The translations under genes were made by a program, and so were the position numbers. Of a DNA stretch of 51,119 bases, positions 17,941 through 26,854 are shown one piece after another. Origin of the DNA: JAAZGD01 sp964383845 (GTDB lineage Bacteria; Bacillota; Clostridia; Peptostreptococcales; Anaerovoracaceae); NCBI GenBank assembly GCA_964383845.1, contig CAYLIF010000009.1:1-51119 (forward strand), in the 5' to 3' direction. The notes beneath the pieces were generated by a model. The model ran no database searches. It saw only the letters and a list, made by a program, of their open reading frames with translations, and was not told where the DNA came from. The first letter of the stretch is position 1; each line of letters begins with the position of its first letter.

Positions 17941-18996
17941 ATGGGAAGAAGTAATAGAAGGGCAAAGGGCAAAGGGTTTCGTGTTCCAACTGTAGGAGTG
18001 ATCATAATTATAGTTCTTCTAGTAGTGGTAGCAGGTCTATTATATGTGGATGGACTAAACAAACCCTTTGATTCGGAGAATAAGGAATACATATCTATTT
18101 CGATTCCCATGGGAACTGCCACACAAGCTATAGGAACTATACTTGAAGAAAATGGAGTTATTAAAAACTCTGATCGTTTTAAATGGTATGCCATGATTCA
18201 TGGTTATAATGGAGAATTAGAAGCAGGTGACTATCTTCTTTCACCTTCTATGTCTATGGAAGAGATAATGACTATGATGACAGAAGGCTTTTCCCAAGCT
18301 ACACGCTTTGTTATTCAAGAAGGTTTAACCATCAAACAAGTTGCGGAATCTTTAGAGAAATCGGGTTTGACTACTGTAGATGAATTTCTTGTAGAAGTAG
18401 AACATGGTGATTTCGATTATAAATTCATAGATGCTTTGCCTTCAGGATCTTCGCGGCTAGAAGGCTTCCTTATGCCTAACACATATGATGTACCTATGGG
18501 AAGTGATGCTCATTTTATTATTAACATAATGTTAGCTCAATTTGACAAGGTATATAAAGATGATTATTATAGCAGAGCAACTGAATTGGGCTACAATATA
18601 AACGAAATAATTACCATTGCATCTATGATAGAAAGAGAAACAAGAGTTGAAGCAGAGAGAGCTATAGTAAGCTCGGTTATATATAATCGTTTAAATATTG
18701 GAATGCCTTTACAAATTGATGCTACAGTACAGTATGCATTGGGAGAATGGAAAGAACGTGTTCTTCTTAGAGATTTAAAGATTGACTCTCCTTATAATAC
18801 CTACATAGTAACAGGCCTTCCAATTGGACCCATCTGCTCACCTGGAGAAAATTCAATTATAGCTGCCTTGTATCCAGATACTACTGATTATTTGTATTAC
18901 GTCTTAGATGCTGAACTTAACGGGTCCCATAGGTTTAGTCAAGATTATGATACATTTTTAAAGAATCGTGACGAATATCTAAAAGCAATGGAATAA
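17941..18996 (+). CDS. mltG: Endolytic murein transglycosylase MltG
   Basis: MltG (YceG family) cuts nascent glycan strands at the membrane and sets their length. The 351-aa protein has a basic N-terminus, a membrane anchor at about residues 17-36, a LysM-like region, and the catalytic domain with the active-site Glu231 in IASMIERET. INRP-type features such as GMPLQIDATVQYAL and TGLPIGPICSPGENSI follow. The ATG is preceded by GAGGTG. It is followed by the O-methyltransferase and U32 genes, a common clostridial order. Confidence 0.95.
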   Translation: MGRSNRRAKGKGFRVPTVGVIIIIVLLVVVAGLLYVDGLNKPFDSENKEYISISIPMGTATQAIGTILEENGVIKNSDRFKWYAMIHGYNGELEAGDYLLSPSMSMEEIMTMMTEGFSQATRFVIQEGLTIKQVAESLEKSGLTTVDEFLVEVEHGDFDYKFIDALPSGSSRLEGFLMPNTYDVPMGSDAHFIINIMLAQFDKVYKDDYYSRATELGYNINEIITIASMIERETRVEAERAIVSSVIYNRLNIGMPLQIDATVQYALGEWKERVLLRDLKIDSPYNTYIVTGLPIGPICSPGENSIIAALYPDTTDYLYYVLDAELNGSHRFSQDYDTFLKNRDEYLKAME

Positions 18997-19008
18997 GAGG
19001 TGCTTTAA

Positions 19009-19680
19009 GTGATCCATATCACAAACAATGATGTAACAGAATATATCAATAAATTTTACAAACCCCTAAATGATGAACTGGGCATTTTAAGGCAATATGC
19101 AGAAGCAAACAATATTCCAATTATTTTAAAAGAGACAGAAGAGTTCCTCCTTCAAACCTTAAGATGGAAAAAAGCAAATCGGATTTTAGAAATTGGAACA
19201 TCAATTGGCTATTCTGCCGCTTGTTTTTCCATTCTCTCACCGGAAAGTAAAGTGTTAACAATTGAGCATAAAAGAGAGGTTTTTGATCAAGCTGTCGAGA
19301 ATCTTGAAGAATTAGGAATTTCAGATCGAGTTCATGTTGTTTTTGGTGATGCAGAGGAAGTAATGAGCAGCCTTTACCATAAGACCCAGATTCAAGAACT
19401 GGATTTCTTTGATTTCATATTCATAGATGCTGGAAAAAGCCATTATCGCAGATTTTGGGATCAAGCTATAAAGCTTGTGAAAAATGAAGGCATGATTATC
19501 TGTGATAATACATTAATGAATGGGCGTACCGTTTCAGACAAGTATGATCATTTAAAAAAACACAGGACCAATATTTCACAAATGAGAGATTTCTTAGACT
19601 ACATAACCAATTTAGAAGGTATAACAACTTCTGTACTTCCAATTGGAGACGGAATATCTATAAGCGTGGTGAACAGATAA
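19009..19680 (+). CDS. Class I SAM-dependent O-methyltransferase (YrrM/CaiE-like)
   Basis: This is a 223-aa methyltransferase of the catechol O-methyltransferase-like family (methyltransf_3). The SAM-binding motif is ILEIGTSIGYSA at about 61-72, and the acidic motif FIFIDAGKSHY fits the family, with DNTLMNG near the C-terminal third. In Bacillus the homologue YrrM (TrmR) methylates 5-hydroxyuridine in tRNA, and it sits beside U32-family genes as here, so a tRNA wobble-modification role is likely but inferred. Translation starts at GTG with AGAGGTG upstream. Its stop is directly followed by the ATG of the U32 gene. Confidence 0.88.
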   Translation: MIHITNNDVTEYINKFYKPLNDELGILRQYAEANNIPIILKETEEFLLQTLRWKKANRILEIGTSIGYSAACFSILSPESKVLTIEHKREVFDQAVENLEELGISDRVHVVFGDAEEVMSSLYHKTQIQELDFFDFIFIDAGKSHYRRFWDQAIKLVKNEGMIICDNTLMNGRTVSDKYDHLKKHRTNISQMRDFLDYITNLEGITTSVLPIGDGISISVVNR

Positions 19681-20913
19681 ATGGACAAAATTGAATTGTT
19701 GGCTCCAGCAGGAGACTTAGAAAAATTAAAAATAGCCATTAGCTATGGTGCAGATGCGGTGTACTTTGGAGGTGACGATTTCTCTTTGCGTGCAGGAGCA
19801 GGAAATATGACCCTGGAAGAGATCCGTGAAGGTGTTGAATATGCCCATCAAAGAGGAGCCAAAGCCTACTTAGCCTTAAATATTTTTCCCCACAATGAAG
19901 ATATGGACCCCATTAAATCATACCTAGCCAAAATAAAAGGTATTCCACTAGATGCATATATTATCAGTGATCCAGGGGTCCTTCAACTTGTTCGTGATAC
20001 AGATCCAGATAGAGAAATTCATTTGTCTACTCAAGCCAATGCTACAAACTATATGACAACGAATTTTTGGTTTTCTCAAGGGGTTAAGCGAATTGTTTTG
20101 GCAAGAGAACTGACATTAAGTGAAATAAGAGAAATAAAAGATAAAGCACCTGGGTCAAAAGATTTAGAGGCTTTTATTCATGGTGCCATGTGTATTTCTT
20201 ATTCTGGCAGATGTCTTCTATCTAACTTTATGGTTCAGCGAGATGCTAATAGGGGAGCATGTGCTCATCCATGTCGCTGGAATTATTCCCTTGTAGAAGA
20301 AAAACGCCCAGGTGAATACTTCCCTATAGAAGAAGACACAAGAGGTACCTATATATTAAACAGCAGGGACCTTTGTATGATAGAATATATACCTGAACTG
20401 ATAAATGCTGGTATAACTTCTTTGAAAATAGAGGGTAGAATGAAAAGCGTTTTTTATGTGGCAACTATTGTAAGCGCTTATAGAAAAGCTATAGACCTAT
20501 ATCAAAAAGACCCGGAAAGATACGTATACAAAGAAGAATGGCTGGAAGAAGTTTCTAAAGTAAGTCATCGAGAGTTTACTACAGGTTTTTACTTTGATAA
20601 ACCTACTCATAAAGACCAGAACTATCTTACTAGCAGCTATACTAGATACTACTCCTTTGTTGGTAAGGTAATTGATTATGATCCTCATACTCGAAGAGCT
20701 ACCATTGAGCAAAGAAATAAAATTGTTGTTGGTGATGAAATAGAGGTTATGGGACCTAATCGTGATTTTTTCACACAAACAATTACCGAGATGCTTGACC
20801 AAGATGGGACGATTATAAATGAAGCCCCCCATCCTCAACAGATTTTTTCCATGATTATGGATCAGCCTGTAAAAGCTCAAGATATTTTGAGGAAGAAAAA
20901 AGATACCATATAA
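19681..20913 (+). CDS. U32 family protein (TrhP-like, tRNA 5-hydroxyuridine synthesis)
   Basis: U32 proteins were first annotated as collagenase-like peptidases, but members of this group (TrhP/YegQ, YrrN/YrrO) take part in prephenate-dependent hydroxylation of tRNA U34. The 410-aa protein has the family N-terminus ELLAPAGD and the Cys-containing signature HGAMCISYSGRCLLS followed by RGACAHPCRW. The C-terminal extension from about 310 matches the long form. Zero spacing to the methyltransferase gene suggests that the two act on the same modification: hydroxylation, then methylation. Confidence 0.88.
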   Translation: MDKIELLAPAGDLEKLKIAISYGADAVYFGGDDFSLRAGAGNMTLEEIREGVEYAHQRGAKAYLALNIFPHNEDMDPIKSYLAKIKGIPLDAYIISDPGVLQLVRDTDPDREIHLSTQANATNYMTTNFWFSQGVKRIVLARELTLSEIREIKDKAPGSKDLEAFIHGAMCISYSGRCLLSNFMVQRDANRGACAHPCRWNYSLVEEKRPGEYFPIEEDTRGTYILNSRDLCMIEYIPELINAGITSLKIEGRMKSVFYVATIVSAYRKAIDLYQKDPERYVYKEEWLEEVSKVSHREFTTGFYFDKPTHKDQNYLTSSYTRYYSFVGKVIDYDPHTRRATIEQRNKIVVGDEIEVMGPNRDFFTQTITEMLDQDGTIINEAPHPQQIFSMIMDQPVKAQDILRKKKDTI

Positions 20914-20946
20914 ACGATTATTTTTAAAAAATGAAAGGAGCTATAA

Positions 20947-22287
20947 ATGGACTCTGTTCCTGACCCTGGGATGCCCTTAATGGGCCAATTACTATTACTG
21001 ATGATTTTGATTTTTATTAACGGTTTTTTTGCTGCAGCGGAAATGGCTTTGATTTCTTCAAATCAAGTAAAGATCCAAGCCTTAGATGCAAATGGCAACA
21101 AAAAAGCAAAGAAACTACTCTTACTGATGGAGGATCCTAATAAATTCCTCTCTGTAATTCAAGTATCAATAACCTTGGCAGGCTTTCTAGCCTCAGCCTC
21201 GGCAGCATTAAGTGTGTCTAATCAATTTGGCAGTTATATAACCGGGCTAGGTATTCCCTATGGAACTCAAATAGCTGTAGTCCTAGTAACATTTCTCTTA
21301 TCTTATATTATGTTGGTGTTCGGAGAACTATATCCAAAAAGATTTGCTATGAACCACTCAGAAAAAGTAGCTATAGCTGTTGTGAATCCACTTATTGTAG
21401 TTTCAATTATCGCCAAACCCTTTGTATTTTTGATTTCAAAATCAGTTGATTTGCTGTTAGTAATAACAAGGCAAAATCGTGGTAAATGTCCAGATGAATT
21501 CAGTGAAGATGAAGTTATGAGCATGTTGGAGGTGGGACAAAGTTCAGGAGAGTTAAAAGAAGAAGGCAAAAAAATGATTAACGCTATTTTTGCTTTTGAT
21601 GACAAGTTAGCCTATGAAATAATGACTCCTAGAACTGAGGTTTTTTCAATTGATATCCATGATGACATAAGCCAATACATGGAAGAGTTACTTGAAATGA
21701 GATATAGTAGAATCCCTGTTTACAGAGACGATACTGATAACATTATAGGGATACTTTATCTTAAAGATATCATGCAGCAAGGTCTTTATTCAGATATCAA
21801 TAAAGTTGATATAGGCCCTTTGCTCCGCAAACCTTTATTTGTGCCTGAAACTAAAAATATCGATTCGCTGCTACTTGAACTTAAAAGTTCTAAAAATCAT
21901 ATGGCCATACTTATAGATGAATATGGAGGATTTTCAGGATTAGTCACAATGGAGGATATTATAGAAGAAATTGTAGGCGAGATTGAAGATGAATATGACC
22001 TACCAGCCTTTGGAATAGAAGTCTTGGGTGAAGATGTTTATCTGGTAGATGGCAGCATTGATTTAGACGACTTAAATGATGAAATAGGTACCAACTTAGA
22101 GTCTGAGGATTCTGAAACTCTTGGAGGTTTTCTTTTGGAACTTTTAGGAGAAATACCAGAAGCCGACACACGGGGAATCGAGATAGAAACTGATGAAATA
22201 ATGTTTAAAATAGTTGCAATTAAGGACCGTAGAGTCGAGAAAGTAAGGCTTGAGCTGAAGCCTAGCTACTGTGGACTTAAGGCATAA
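20947..22287 (+). CDS. CNNM/CorC family membrane protein (hemolysin C-like)
   Basis: The 446-aa protein has an N-terminal CNNM (DUF21) membrane domain with about four spans up to residue 160, then paired CBS domains at about 210-335 (MTPRTEVFSID, SRIPVYRDD, HMAILIDEYGG) and a C-terminal CorC_HlyC domain. Family members export or control Mg2+ or other divalent ions, and the old name hemolysin is misleading. AAAGGAG precedes the ATG. It follows the U32 gene by 33 bases and is separated from kal by 58 bases. Confidence 0.92.
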   Translation: MDSVPDPGMPLMGQLLLLMILIFINGFFAAAEMALISSNQVKIQALDANGNKKAKKLLLLMEDPNKFLSVIQVSITLAGFLASASAALSVSNQFGSYITGLGIPYGTQIAVVLVTFLLSYIMLVFGELYPKRFAMNHSEKVAIAVVNPLIVVSIIAKPFVFLISKSVDLLLVITRQNRGKCPDEFSEDEVMSMLEVGQSSGELKEEGKKMINAIFAFDDKLAYEIMTPRTEVFSIDIHDDISQYMEELLEMRYSRIPVYRDDTDNIIGILYLKDIMQQGLYSDINKVDIGPLLRKPLFVPETKNIDSLLLELKSSKNHMAILIDEYGGFSGLVTMEDIIEEIVGEIEDEYDLPAFGIEVLGEDVYLVDGSIDLDDLNDEIGTNLESEDSETLGGFLLELLGEIPEADTRGIEIETDEIMFKIVAIKDRRVEKVRLELKPSYCGLKA

Positions 22288-22345
22288 CTTGTGGCATAAT
22301 TATATATGTAAATGTATCAGCTTAACTAATGTAGGAGGAATGTAA

Positions 22346-22744
22346 ATGGAGAAAAATTACACATCAATGATGCGAGTTAGAATGTCCTCACATGATGCAC
22401 ATTATGGAGGAAATCTAGTGGATGGAGCTCGTATTCTACAATTGTTTGGTGACGTGGCTACAGAGTTATTGATTCAAGTAGATGGAGATGAAGGCCTGTT
22501 TGTAGCATATAACATGGTGGAGTTTACAGCACCAGTATTTGCTGGAGACTTTATTGAAGCTTACGGAGAAGTTACTCACATTGGTAAGACTTCCTTGAAA
22601 ATGAAATTTGAAGCAAGAAAAGTAATTAAACCTCGACCAGATATAAGTGTTTCTGCCTGTGATATTCTAGATCCTCCCCTAGTAGTTTGTATAGCTGAGG
22701 GAACTTGCGTAACACCTAAAGAATCTCAAAGAAACGTGAGGTAA
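22346..22744 (+). CDS. kal: 3-aminobutyryl-CoA ammonia-lyase
   Basis: Kal is a hot-dog-fold enzyme that removes ammonia from L-3-aminobutyryl-CoA to give crotonyl-CoA in lysine fermentation. The 132-aa length and sequence landmarks (RMSSHDAHYGGNLVDGA, GDVATELLI, YNMVEFTAPVF, AEGTCVT) agree with this family, which I recognise by its overall pattern and by the kce gene next to it. It starts with ATG after a strong TAGGAGGA site, 5 bases before the kce start. No other gene of the lysine pathway (kamA, kamDE, kdd, CoA transferase) is in the window. It sits between housekeeping genes. Confidence 0.9.
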   Translation: MEKNYTSMMRVRMSSHDAHYGGNLVDGARILQLFGDVATELLIQVDGDEGLFVAYNMVEFTAPVFAGDFIEAYGEVTHIGKTSLKMKFEARKVIKPRPDISVSACDILDPPLVVCIAEGTCVTPKESQRNVR

Positions 22745-22749
22745 TTACA

Positions 22750-23574
22750 ATGGAAAAACTAATTATTGCTGCTGCAATATGTGGAGCTGAGGTAACTAAA
22801 GAACAAAATCCAGCTGTACCTTATACAATTCCTGAAATTGTAAGAGAAGCTAAATCTGCTTATGACGCAGGAGCTGCTGTTATCCATCTTCATGTAAGAG
22901 AAGATGATGGTACACCAACACAAAGAAAAGAGCGTTTCCAAGAAGCATTTGATGCAATCCGCAAAGAGTGCCCAGATGTAATAATACAACCTTCTACAGG
23001 GGGAGCTGTAGGAATGACTGATTTAGAACGATTAGACTCTACTAACATAGTTCCCACACCAGAATTTGTAACCTTAGACTGTGGTACCTGTAATTTCGGT
23101 GGAGACGAAGTCTTCGTTAACACAGATAACACAATCATGAATTTTGCCCGAATTATGCAAGAAAAGGGCATGAAACCAGAGTTGGAATGTTTTGATAAAG
23201 GCATGATTGACATTGCTCTTAAGGTTGACAAAAAAGGACTTCTTGAACATCCATTACACTTTAACTTTGTTCTTGGCATTCAAATGGCTGCCACTGTAAG
23301 AGATTTGAGTTTTTGTGTGGATTCAATCCCTCCAGGAAGCACCTGGACAGGATGTGGAATTGGAAGATTTGAATTTCAAATGGCTGCCGCTGCCATTATT
23401 ATGGGAGGTCATGCTAGAGTAGGATTTGAAGATAATCTTTTTATAGAAAAAGGGGTTTTAGCCAAAAGCAACGGAGAGTTAGTTGAAAAGGTAGTGAAAA
23501 TTGCCAACTTACTAAGTAGGCCAATTGCAAGTCCTGAAGAAGCACGAAAAATATTAAGCATTAAAAAGAGGTAA
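22750..23574 (+). CDS. kce: 3-keto-5-aminohexanoate cleavage enzyme (BKACE family)
   Basis: Kce is a Zn-dependent enzyme that converts 3-keto-5-aminohexanoate plus acetyl-CoA to acetoacetate and 3-aminobutyryl-CoA, the substrate of Kal. At 274 aa it has the usual length. Zn ligands His46 and His48 (VIHLHVRED) and Glu227 (RVGFEDN) are visible, with Glu14 (CGAEVT) and Arg223, which match catalytic positions known for Kce. BKACE enzymes use many beta-keto acids, but the adjacent kal makes the lysine-pathway substrate most likely. AAAGAGG and the kal coding end lie upstream. The Asp23 gene follows after 7 bases. Confidence 0.92.
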   Translation: MEKLIIAAAICGAEVTKEQNPAVPYTIPEIVREAKSAYDAGAAVIHLHVREDDGTPTQRKERFQEAFDAIRKECPDVIIQPSTGGAVGMTDLERLDSTNIVPTPEFVTLDCGTCNFGGDEVFVNTDNTIMNFARIMQEKGMKPELECFDKGMIDIALKVDKKGLLEHPLHFNFVLGIQMAATVRDLSFCVDSIPPGSTWTGCGIGRFEFQMAAAAIIMGGHARVGFEDNLFIEKGVLAKSNGELVEKVVKIANLLSRPIASPEEARKILSIKKR

Positions 23575-23581
23575 GGCTTTT

Positions 23582-23956
23582 ATGCCCATTGAAAAAGAAG
23601 AAAAGATAGCACCCGTTAAAATATCAGATGATGTAATAGCCATTTGTGCAGCCAATGCAACCCTGAAAACAGTAGGGGTTGCTGATTTGTCAAGTGGCTT
23701 TTCTGATACAATATCTAAGAATATCTTGGGACGGGATCCACTTTATACAGGAATTAAAGTTGGTCAGAATGAAGAAGGAATAACAATAGATGTTTATGTG
23801 CTTGTGGATTATGGTGCTAAAATACCAGCCGTAGCTTGGGATATACAAGAAAATGTTAAGAACGCTATTAATGAAATGACGGAACTCAATGTGGATGCAG
23901 TTCATATACATATACAGGGAGTGGTTGCAACGGAGGAGAAAGATGACAAGAACTAA
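23582..23956 (+). CDS. Asp23/Gls24 family envelope stress protein
   Basis: This is a 124-aa Asp23 (DUF322) family protein with the family core GVADLSSG near the N-terminus and GITIDVYVLVDYGAKIPAVAWDIQ in two strands. Relatives are membrane-associated envelope or alkaline-stress proteins (AmaP-Asp23) or the YqhY protein linked to acetyl-CoA carboxylase. The position directly before nusB is the yqhY-nusB order of Bacillus, so it is the YqhY type. It overlaps nusB by 14 bases. Confidence 0.9.
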   Translation: MPIEKEEKIAPVKISDDVIAICAANATLKTVGVADLSSGFSDTISKNILGRDPLYTGIKVGQNEEGITIDVYVLVDYGAKIPAVAWDIQENVKNAINEMTELNVDAVHIHIQGVVATEEKDDKN

Positions 23957-24356
23957 AGGAAGAGAACGATTAATGCAATTACTGTTTCTTATGGATGCAC
24001 AAAATGATTTTCGAGAAGAAGTAAAAACAAAATTTTACCAAGATCAAGAAATTAAAGAAGACTCTTTTATGAAAGAACTATTTGAAATGTGGATAAATAA
24101 TCAAGAGGAAATAGACAGTAGATTAAATAAATGCGCCGACAACTGGACTGTTAAAAGAATTAATCGAGTTGATCTGGCTGTATTAAGATTGTCCGCAGCA
24201 GAATTACTATTCATGAAAGATACACCTACACCTGTTGTAATAAATGAAGCTGTAAACATGGCTAAAAAATACGGGATAGATGACTCCGGTAAATTCGTTA
24301 ACGGAGTTTTAGGTGCTATTTATAAAAGTCTTCATGGAGGAAAAAATGGAGACTAA
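23943..24356 (+). CDS. nusB: Transcription antitermination factor NusB
   Basis: NusB joins NusE (S10) on boxA RNA to prevent termination in rRNA operons. From the ATG at 23943 the protein is 137 aa and starts MTRTKGRERLMQLLF, the normal NusB N-terminus. A longer in-frame start at 23889 lies deep in the Asp23 gene and gives residues unlike NusB. CGGAGGAG at 23931-23938 decides for 23943. The C-terminal family motif INEAVNMAKKYG is present. The gene after it starts inside its last codons. Confidence 0.94.
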   Translation: MTRTKGRERLMQLLFLMDAQNDFREEVKTKFYQDQEIKEDSFMKELFEMWINNQEEIDSRLNKCADNWTVKRINRVDLAVLRLSAAELLFMKDTPTPVVINEAVNMAKKYGIDDSGKFVNGVLGAIYKSLHGGKNGD

Positions 24357-25326
24357 AGATCTATTTATGGGAATCGATACTAGTAATTATAAGACTTCCA
24401 TGGCACTTGTTAACGCAAAAGGAGAAATTATTAAAGATTTAAGAAAACTTTTAATTGTAGCACCAGGACAAAAGGGTCTCCGTCAATCAGAGGCCGTTTT
24501 TCAACATATTAATAACCTTCCCCTCTTAGCAGAAGAATTGTTCGCCCATCAAGAGGGACAAAGAGTAGTATCTATCACTGCTTCTGTTAAGCCTAGGCCT
24601 ATAGAAGGATCATATATGCCGTGTTTTAAAGTGGGAGAGTCTTTTGGAAGTGTTTTAGCAAATGCTTTAGATGTTCCTTTCAATCAAGTTTCACATCAAG
24701 ATGGTCATATAGCCGCAATTCAAGAAAATAGTGCATTTCAAAACAAAAAAGAATTTCTTGTTGTTCACCTAAGTGGTGGAACCACTGAAGTTTTGCGCTT
24801 CCAAGATACAATTACACTCCTTGGAGGTACAAAGGATATCTCTTACGGTCAGCTTATAGATAGAGTAGGTGTTAAGATGGGAATGGACTTTCCCTGCGGA
24901 GAAGCATTGGACCGTATTGCCTATATAATTGAGAATGGAAGTTCACAATTAAAGCCAATAAGTTTTTTAAATGGTTGGATTAATCTTTCGGGAATTGATA
25001 CTCAAATATCAAGAGTACTAGATGAAATCACCTGTATAGAACCCGAAGAACAAGAAGAAATGCAAAAACTACTTGTAAGAGAATTATTCGATAAAATAAA
25101 TGAATCCCTGATAAAGCTAATTACGTTCTGGTCTTCTGATACTGGATGTAGTGATATCTTAATAACTGGAGGAGTATCCTCTAGTAAAACTATTCGGAAG
25201 GGTTTAAAAGAGGCTTTTTTAGATAGCACCCTTACTCTGGAATTTGGAAAGGAAGAGCTAGCTTCTGATAATGCAGTGGGTTTAGGATTTTTGGGAAGGA
25301 AAATTTCATGTCTGAAAACCCAATAA
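24346..25326 (+). CDS. TsaD/Kae1-family paralogue (M22 glycoprotease-like ASKHA protein)
   Basis: This 326-aa protein belongs to the Kae1/TsaD superfamily: N-terminal nucleotide-binding strand GIDTSNYKTS, the metal-binding His pair in SHQDGH, the phosphate loop VHLSGGTTEV, and GGVSSSKT near the C-terminus. It differs from the universal tRNA t6A enzyme TsaD, which carries HxEGH/HMEAH within a different context. It is better seen as the clostridial paralogue found next to nusB or xseA, with an unknown substrate. The ATG at 24346 has GGAGG at 24336-24340; earlier Met codons (24313, 24334) lie before the SD or within NusB. It overlaps nusB by 11 bases and xseA by 19. Confidence 0.78.
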   Translation: METKDLFMGIDTSNYKTSMALVNAKGEIIKDLRKLLIVAPGQKGLRQSEAVFQHINNLPLLAEELFAHQEGQRVVSITASVKPRPIEGSYMPCFKVGESFGSVLANALDVPFNQVSHQDGHIAAIQENSAFQNKKEFLVVHLSGGTTEVLRFQDTITLLGGTKDISYGQLIDRVGVKMGMDFPCGEALDRIAYIIENGSSQLKPISFLNGWINLSGIDTQISRVLDEITCIEPEEQEEMQKLLVRELFDKINESLIKLITFWSSDTGCSDILITGGVSSSKTIRKGLKEAFLDSTLTLEFGKEELASDNAVGLGFLGRKISCLKTQ

Positions 25327-26642
25327 CAGTTTCTGGGCTAAACCATTATATAAGCAGGATATTAGGTACAGACCCTTTACTTGGGAAAGTCATAGTAGTA
25401 GGTGAAGTTTCCGGTTTGAAGCTTCACTCCTCTAGACATATATATTTCACATTAAAAGATAAAAACAGTAAAATTAATTGTTTTTTCCCCCATTATAATG
25501 TTACTAGATCCGAATTTATTCCCGAAGATGGTATGGAGATAATTGTTCGAGGACAGGTCAGTGTGTATGAAGCAGGTGGAAACTATAGTATTAATGTAAG
25601 CCAAGTTCAACACTGGGGAGTAGGAGACTTAGCCGCAGCCTTTCAAAAATTAAAAGAAAAGCTAGAAAGTGAAGGATTGTTCGATAAAGAACATAAAAAA
25701 CCCTTAACTGCTTTTCCGAAGAACATTGCTGTAATTACATCAGATACTGGGGCTGTTTTGCAGGATATAGTAGCTATTATCCAAGGAAAAAACAATATAT
25801 GTAACCTCAGAATTTTTCCTAGTCTTGTTCAAGGAGATCAAGCTCCAGCAAATCTAATAAAAGCAATAAAGACGGTAAATAAAGAATTCCCAGAAACAGA
25901 TTTGATTATTTTAGGGAGAGGTGGAGGCTCTATAGAAGACTTGTGGGCATTTAATGACGAGCTTTTAGCAAGAACTATTTTCAAATCTCGGATACCAATA
26001 ATCTCTGCTGTTGGTCATGAAACAGATTTCACAATTTCTGATTTCGTTGCTGATATTCGAGCAGAAACTCCTACTGCAGCTGCAACCCTAGCAGTTCCAG
26101 ATACAAGGGAATTGAAAGAAAGAATTGAACAGTTAAAAACTCAATTGTATAATAGTGGAGAATCCATATGGCGGAGAAACTACTTGGAATTAAAAAGCCA
26201 TGATTTAAATAATTTATATAGAATGCTTACAGAGCGAGTACGTAACGATGAAAACCGGCTTATCCAAGAAAAACAACAGCTTAGCCGTGATATAGAAAGC
26301 CTGATAAGCGAAAAGCAGATGAAAATTGATGAACTATACAATCAAATGGATATAATGCAAAGACTCAGTATCGCTGATGTGAAGACAGAAAATCTGTCAG
26401 AAAAATTAAGAGACCGTATGGAATATTATCTAGACAACAGAAAGCGGAAACTTAATAATACATTGTTAACTATCGAAGACCTTAGCCCCTACAATGTTAT
26501 GAAAAGGGGTTATGCCATAATAATTGATAGAGAGGGTAAAGCGGTTACAACTGTTAAAAATATCAAAGTAAAAGACTCTCTATCTTTGATATTCCGAGAT
26601 GGTGAGGCAAAAGCCTTGGTTGAAAGTGTGAAGGAGAAATGA
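25308..26642 (+). CDS. xseA: Exodeoxyribonuclease VII large subunit
   Basis: XseA and XseB form ExoVII, a single-strand exonuclease used in repair. The 444-aa protein has an N-terminal OB-fold (about 1-100), the catalytic region with GRGGGSIEDLWAFNDE and SAVGHETDFTISDFVADIRA, and a long coiled-coil segment from about 260 to 385 before the C-terminal strand YNVMKRGYAII. The ATG lies inside the end of the preceding gene, after GGGAAGG. xseB begins 1 base after its stop. Confidence 0.96.
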   Translation: MSENPITVSGLNHYISRILGTDPLLGKVIVVGEVSGLKLHSSRHIYFTLKDKNSKINCFFPHYNVTRSEFIPEDGMEIIVRGQVSVYEAGGNYSINVSQVQHWGVGDLAAAFQKLKEKLESEGLFDKEHKKPLTAFPKNIAVITSDTGAVLQDIVAIIQGKNNICNLRIFPSLVQGDQAPANLIKAIKTVNKEFPETDLIILGRGGGSIEDLWAFNDELLARTIFKSRIPIISAVGHETDFTISDFVADIRAETPTAAATLAVPDTRELKERIEQLKTQLYNSGESIWRRNYLELKSHDLNNLYRMLTERVRNDENRLIQEKQQLSRDIESLISEKQMKIDELYNQMDIMQRLSIADVKTENLSEKLRDRMEYYLDNRKRKLNNTLLTIEDLSPYNVMKRGYAIIIDREGKAVTTVKNIKVKDSLSLIFRDGEAKALVESVKEK

Positions 26643-26643
26643 A

Positions 26644-26832
26644 ATGAGTGAAGCGAAAACCACCTTTGAAGAGGAACTAAAAGAACTAGAGAAATGTGCC
26701 GAACGATTACGAGACGAAGAGGTTCCCTTAGAAGAGGCAATAAAGAACTTTGAATCAGGTATTGCCCATTATAAAAAATGTAATGAAATTCTAACAGAAG
26801 CCAAACAAAAAATTGAAACATACAAGGAATAA
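26644..26832 (+). CDS. xseB: Exodeoxyribonuclease VII small subunit
   Basis: XseB is a short helical partner of XseA. The 62-aa length is typical. Motifs are TFEEELKELE, LEEAIKNFESGIA and the C-terminal coil. The ATG comes after AAGGAG at the end of xseA, so expression is coupled. Confidence 0.95.
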   Translation: MSEAKTTFEEELKELEKCAERLRDEEVPLEEAIKNFESGIAHYKKCNEILTEAKQKIETYKE

Positions 26833-26854
26833 GCAAAACCAGGAGGTACAATAA

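Noticed and set aside
22346..23574. A complete lysine fermentation operon
   Set aside because: Only kal and kce are present; the flanking genes are housekeeping, so I report the pair alone.
23889..23942. A longer NusB start at 23889
   Set aside because: The extra residues are unlike NusB and lie in the Asp23 gene; GGAGG favours 23943.
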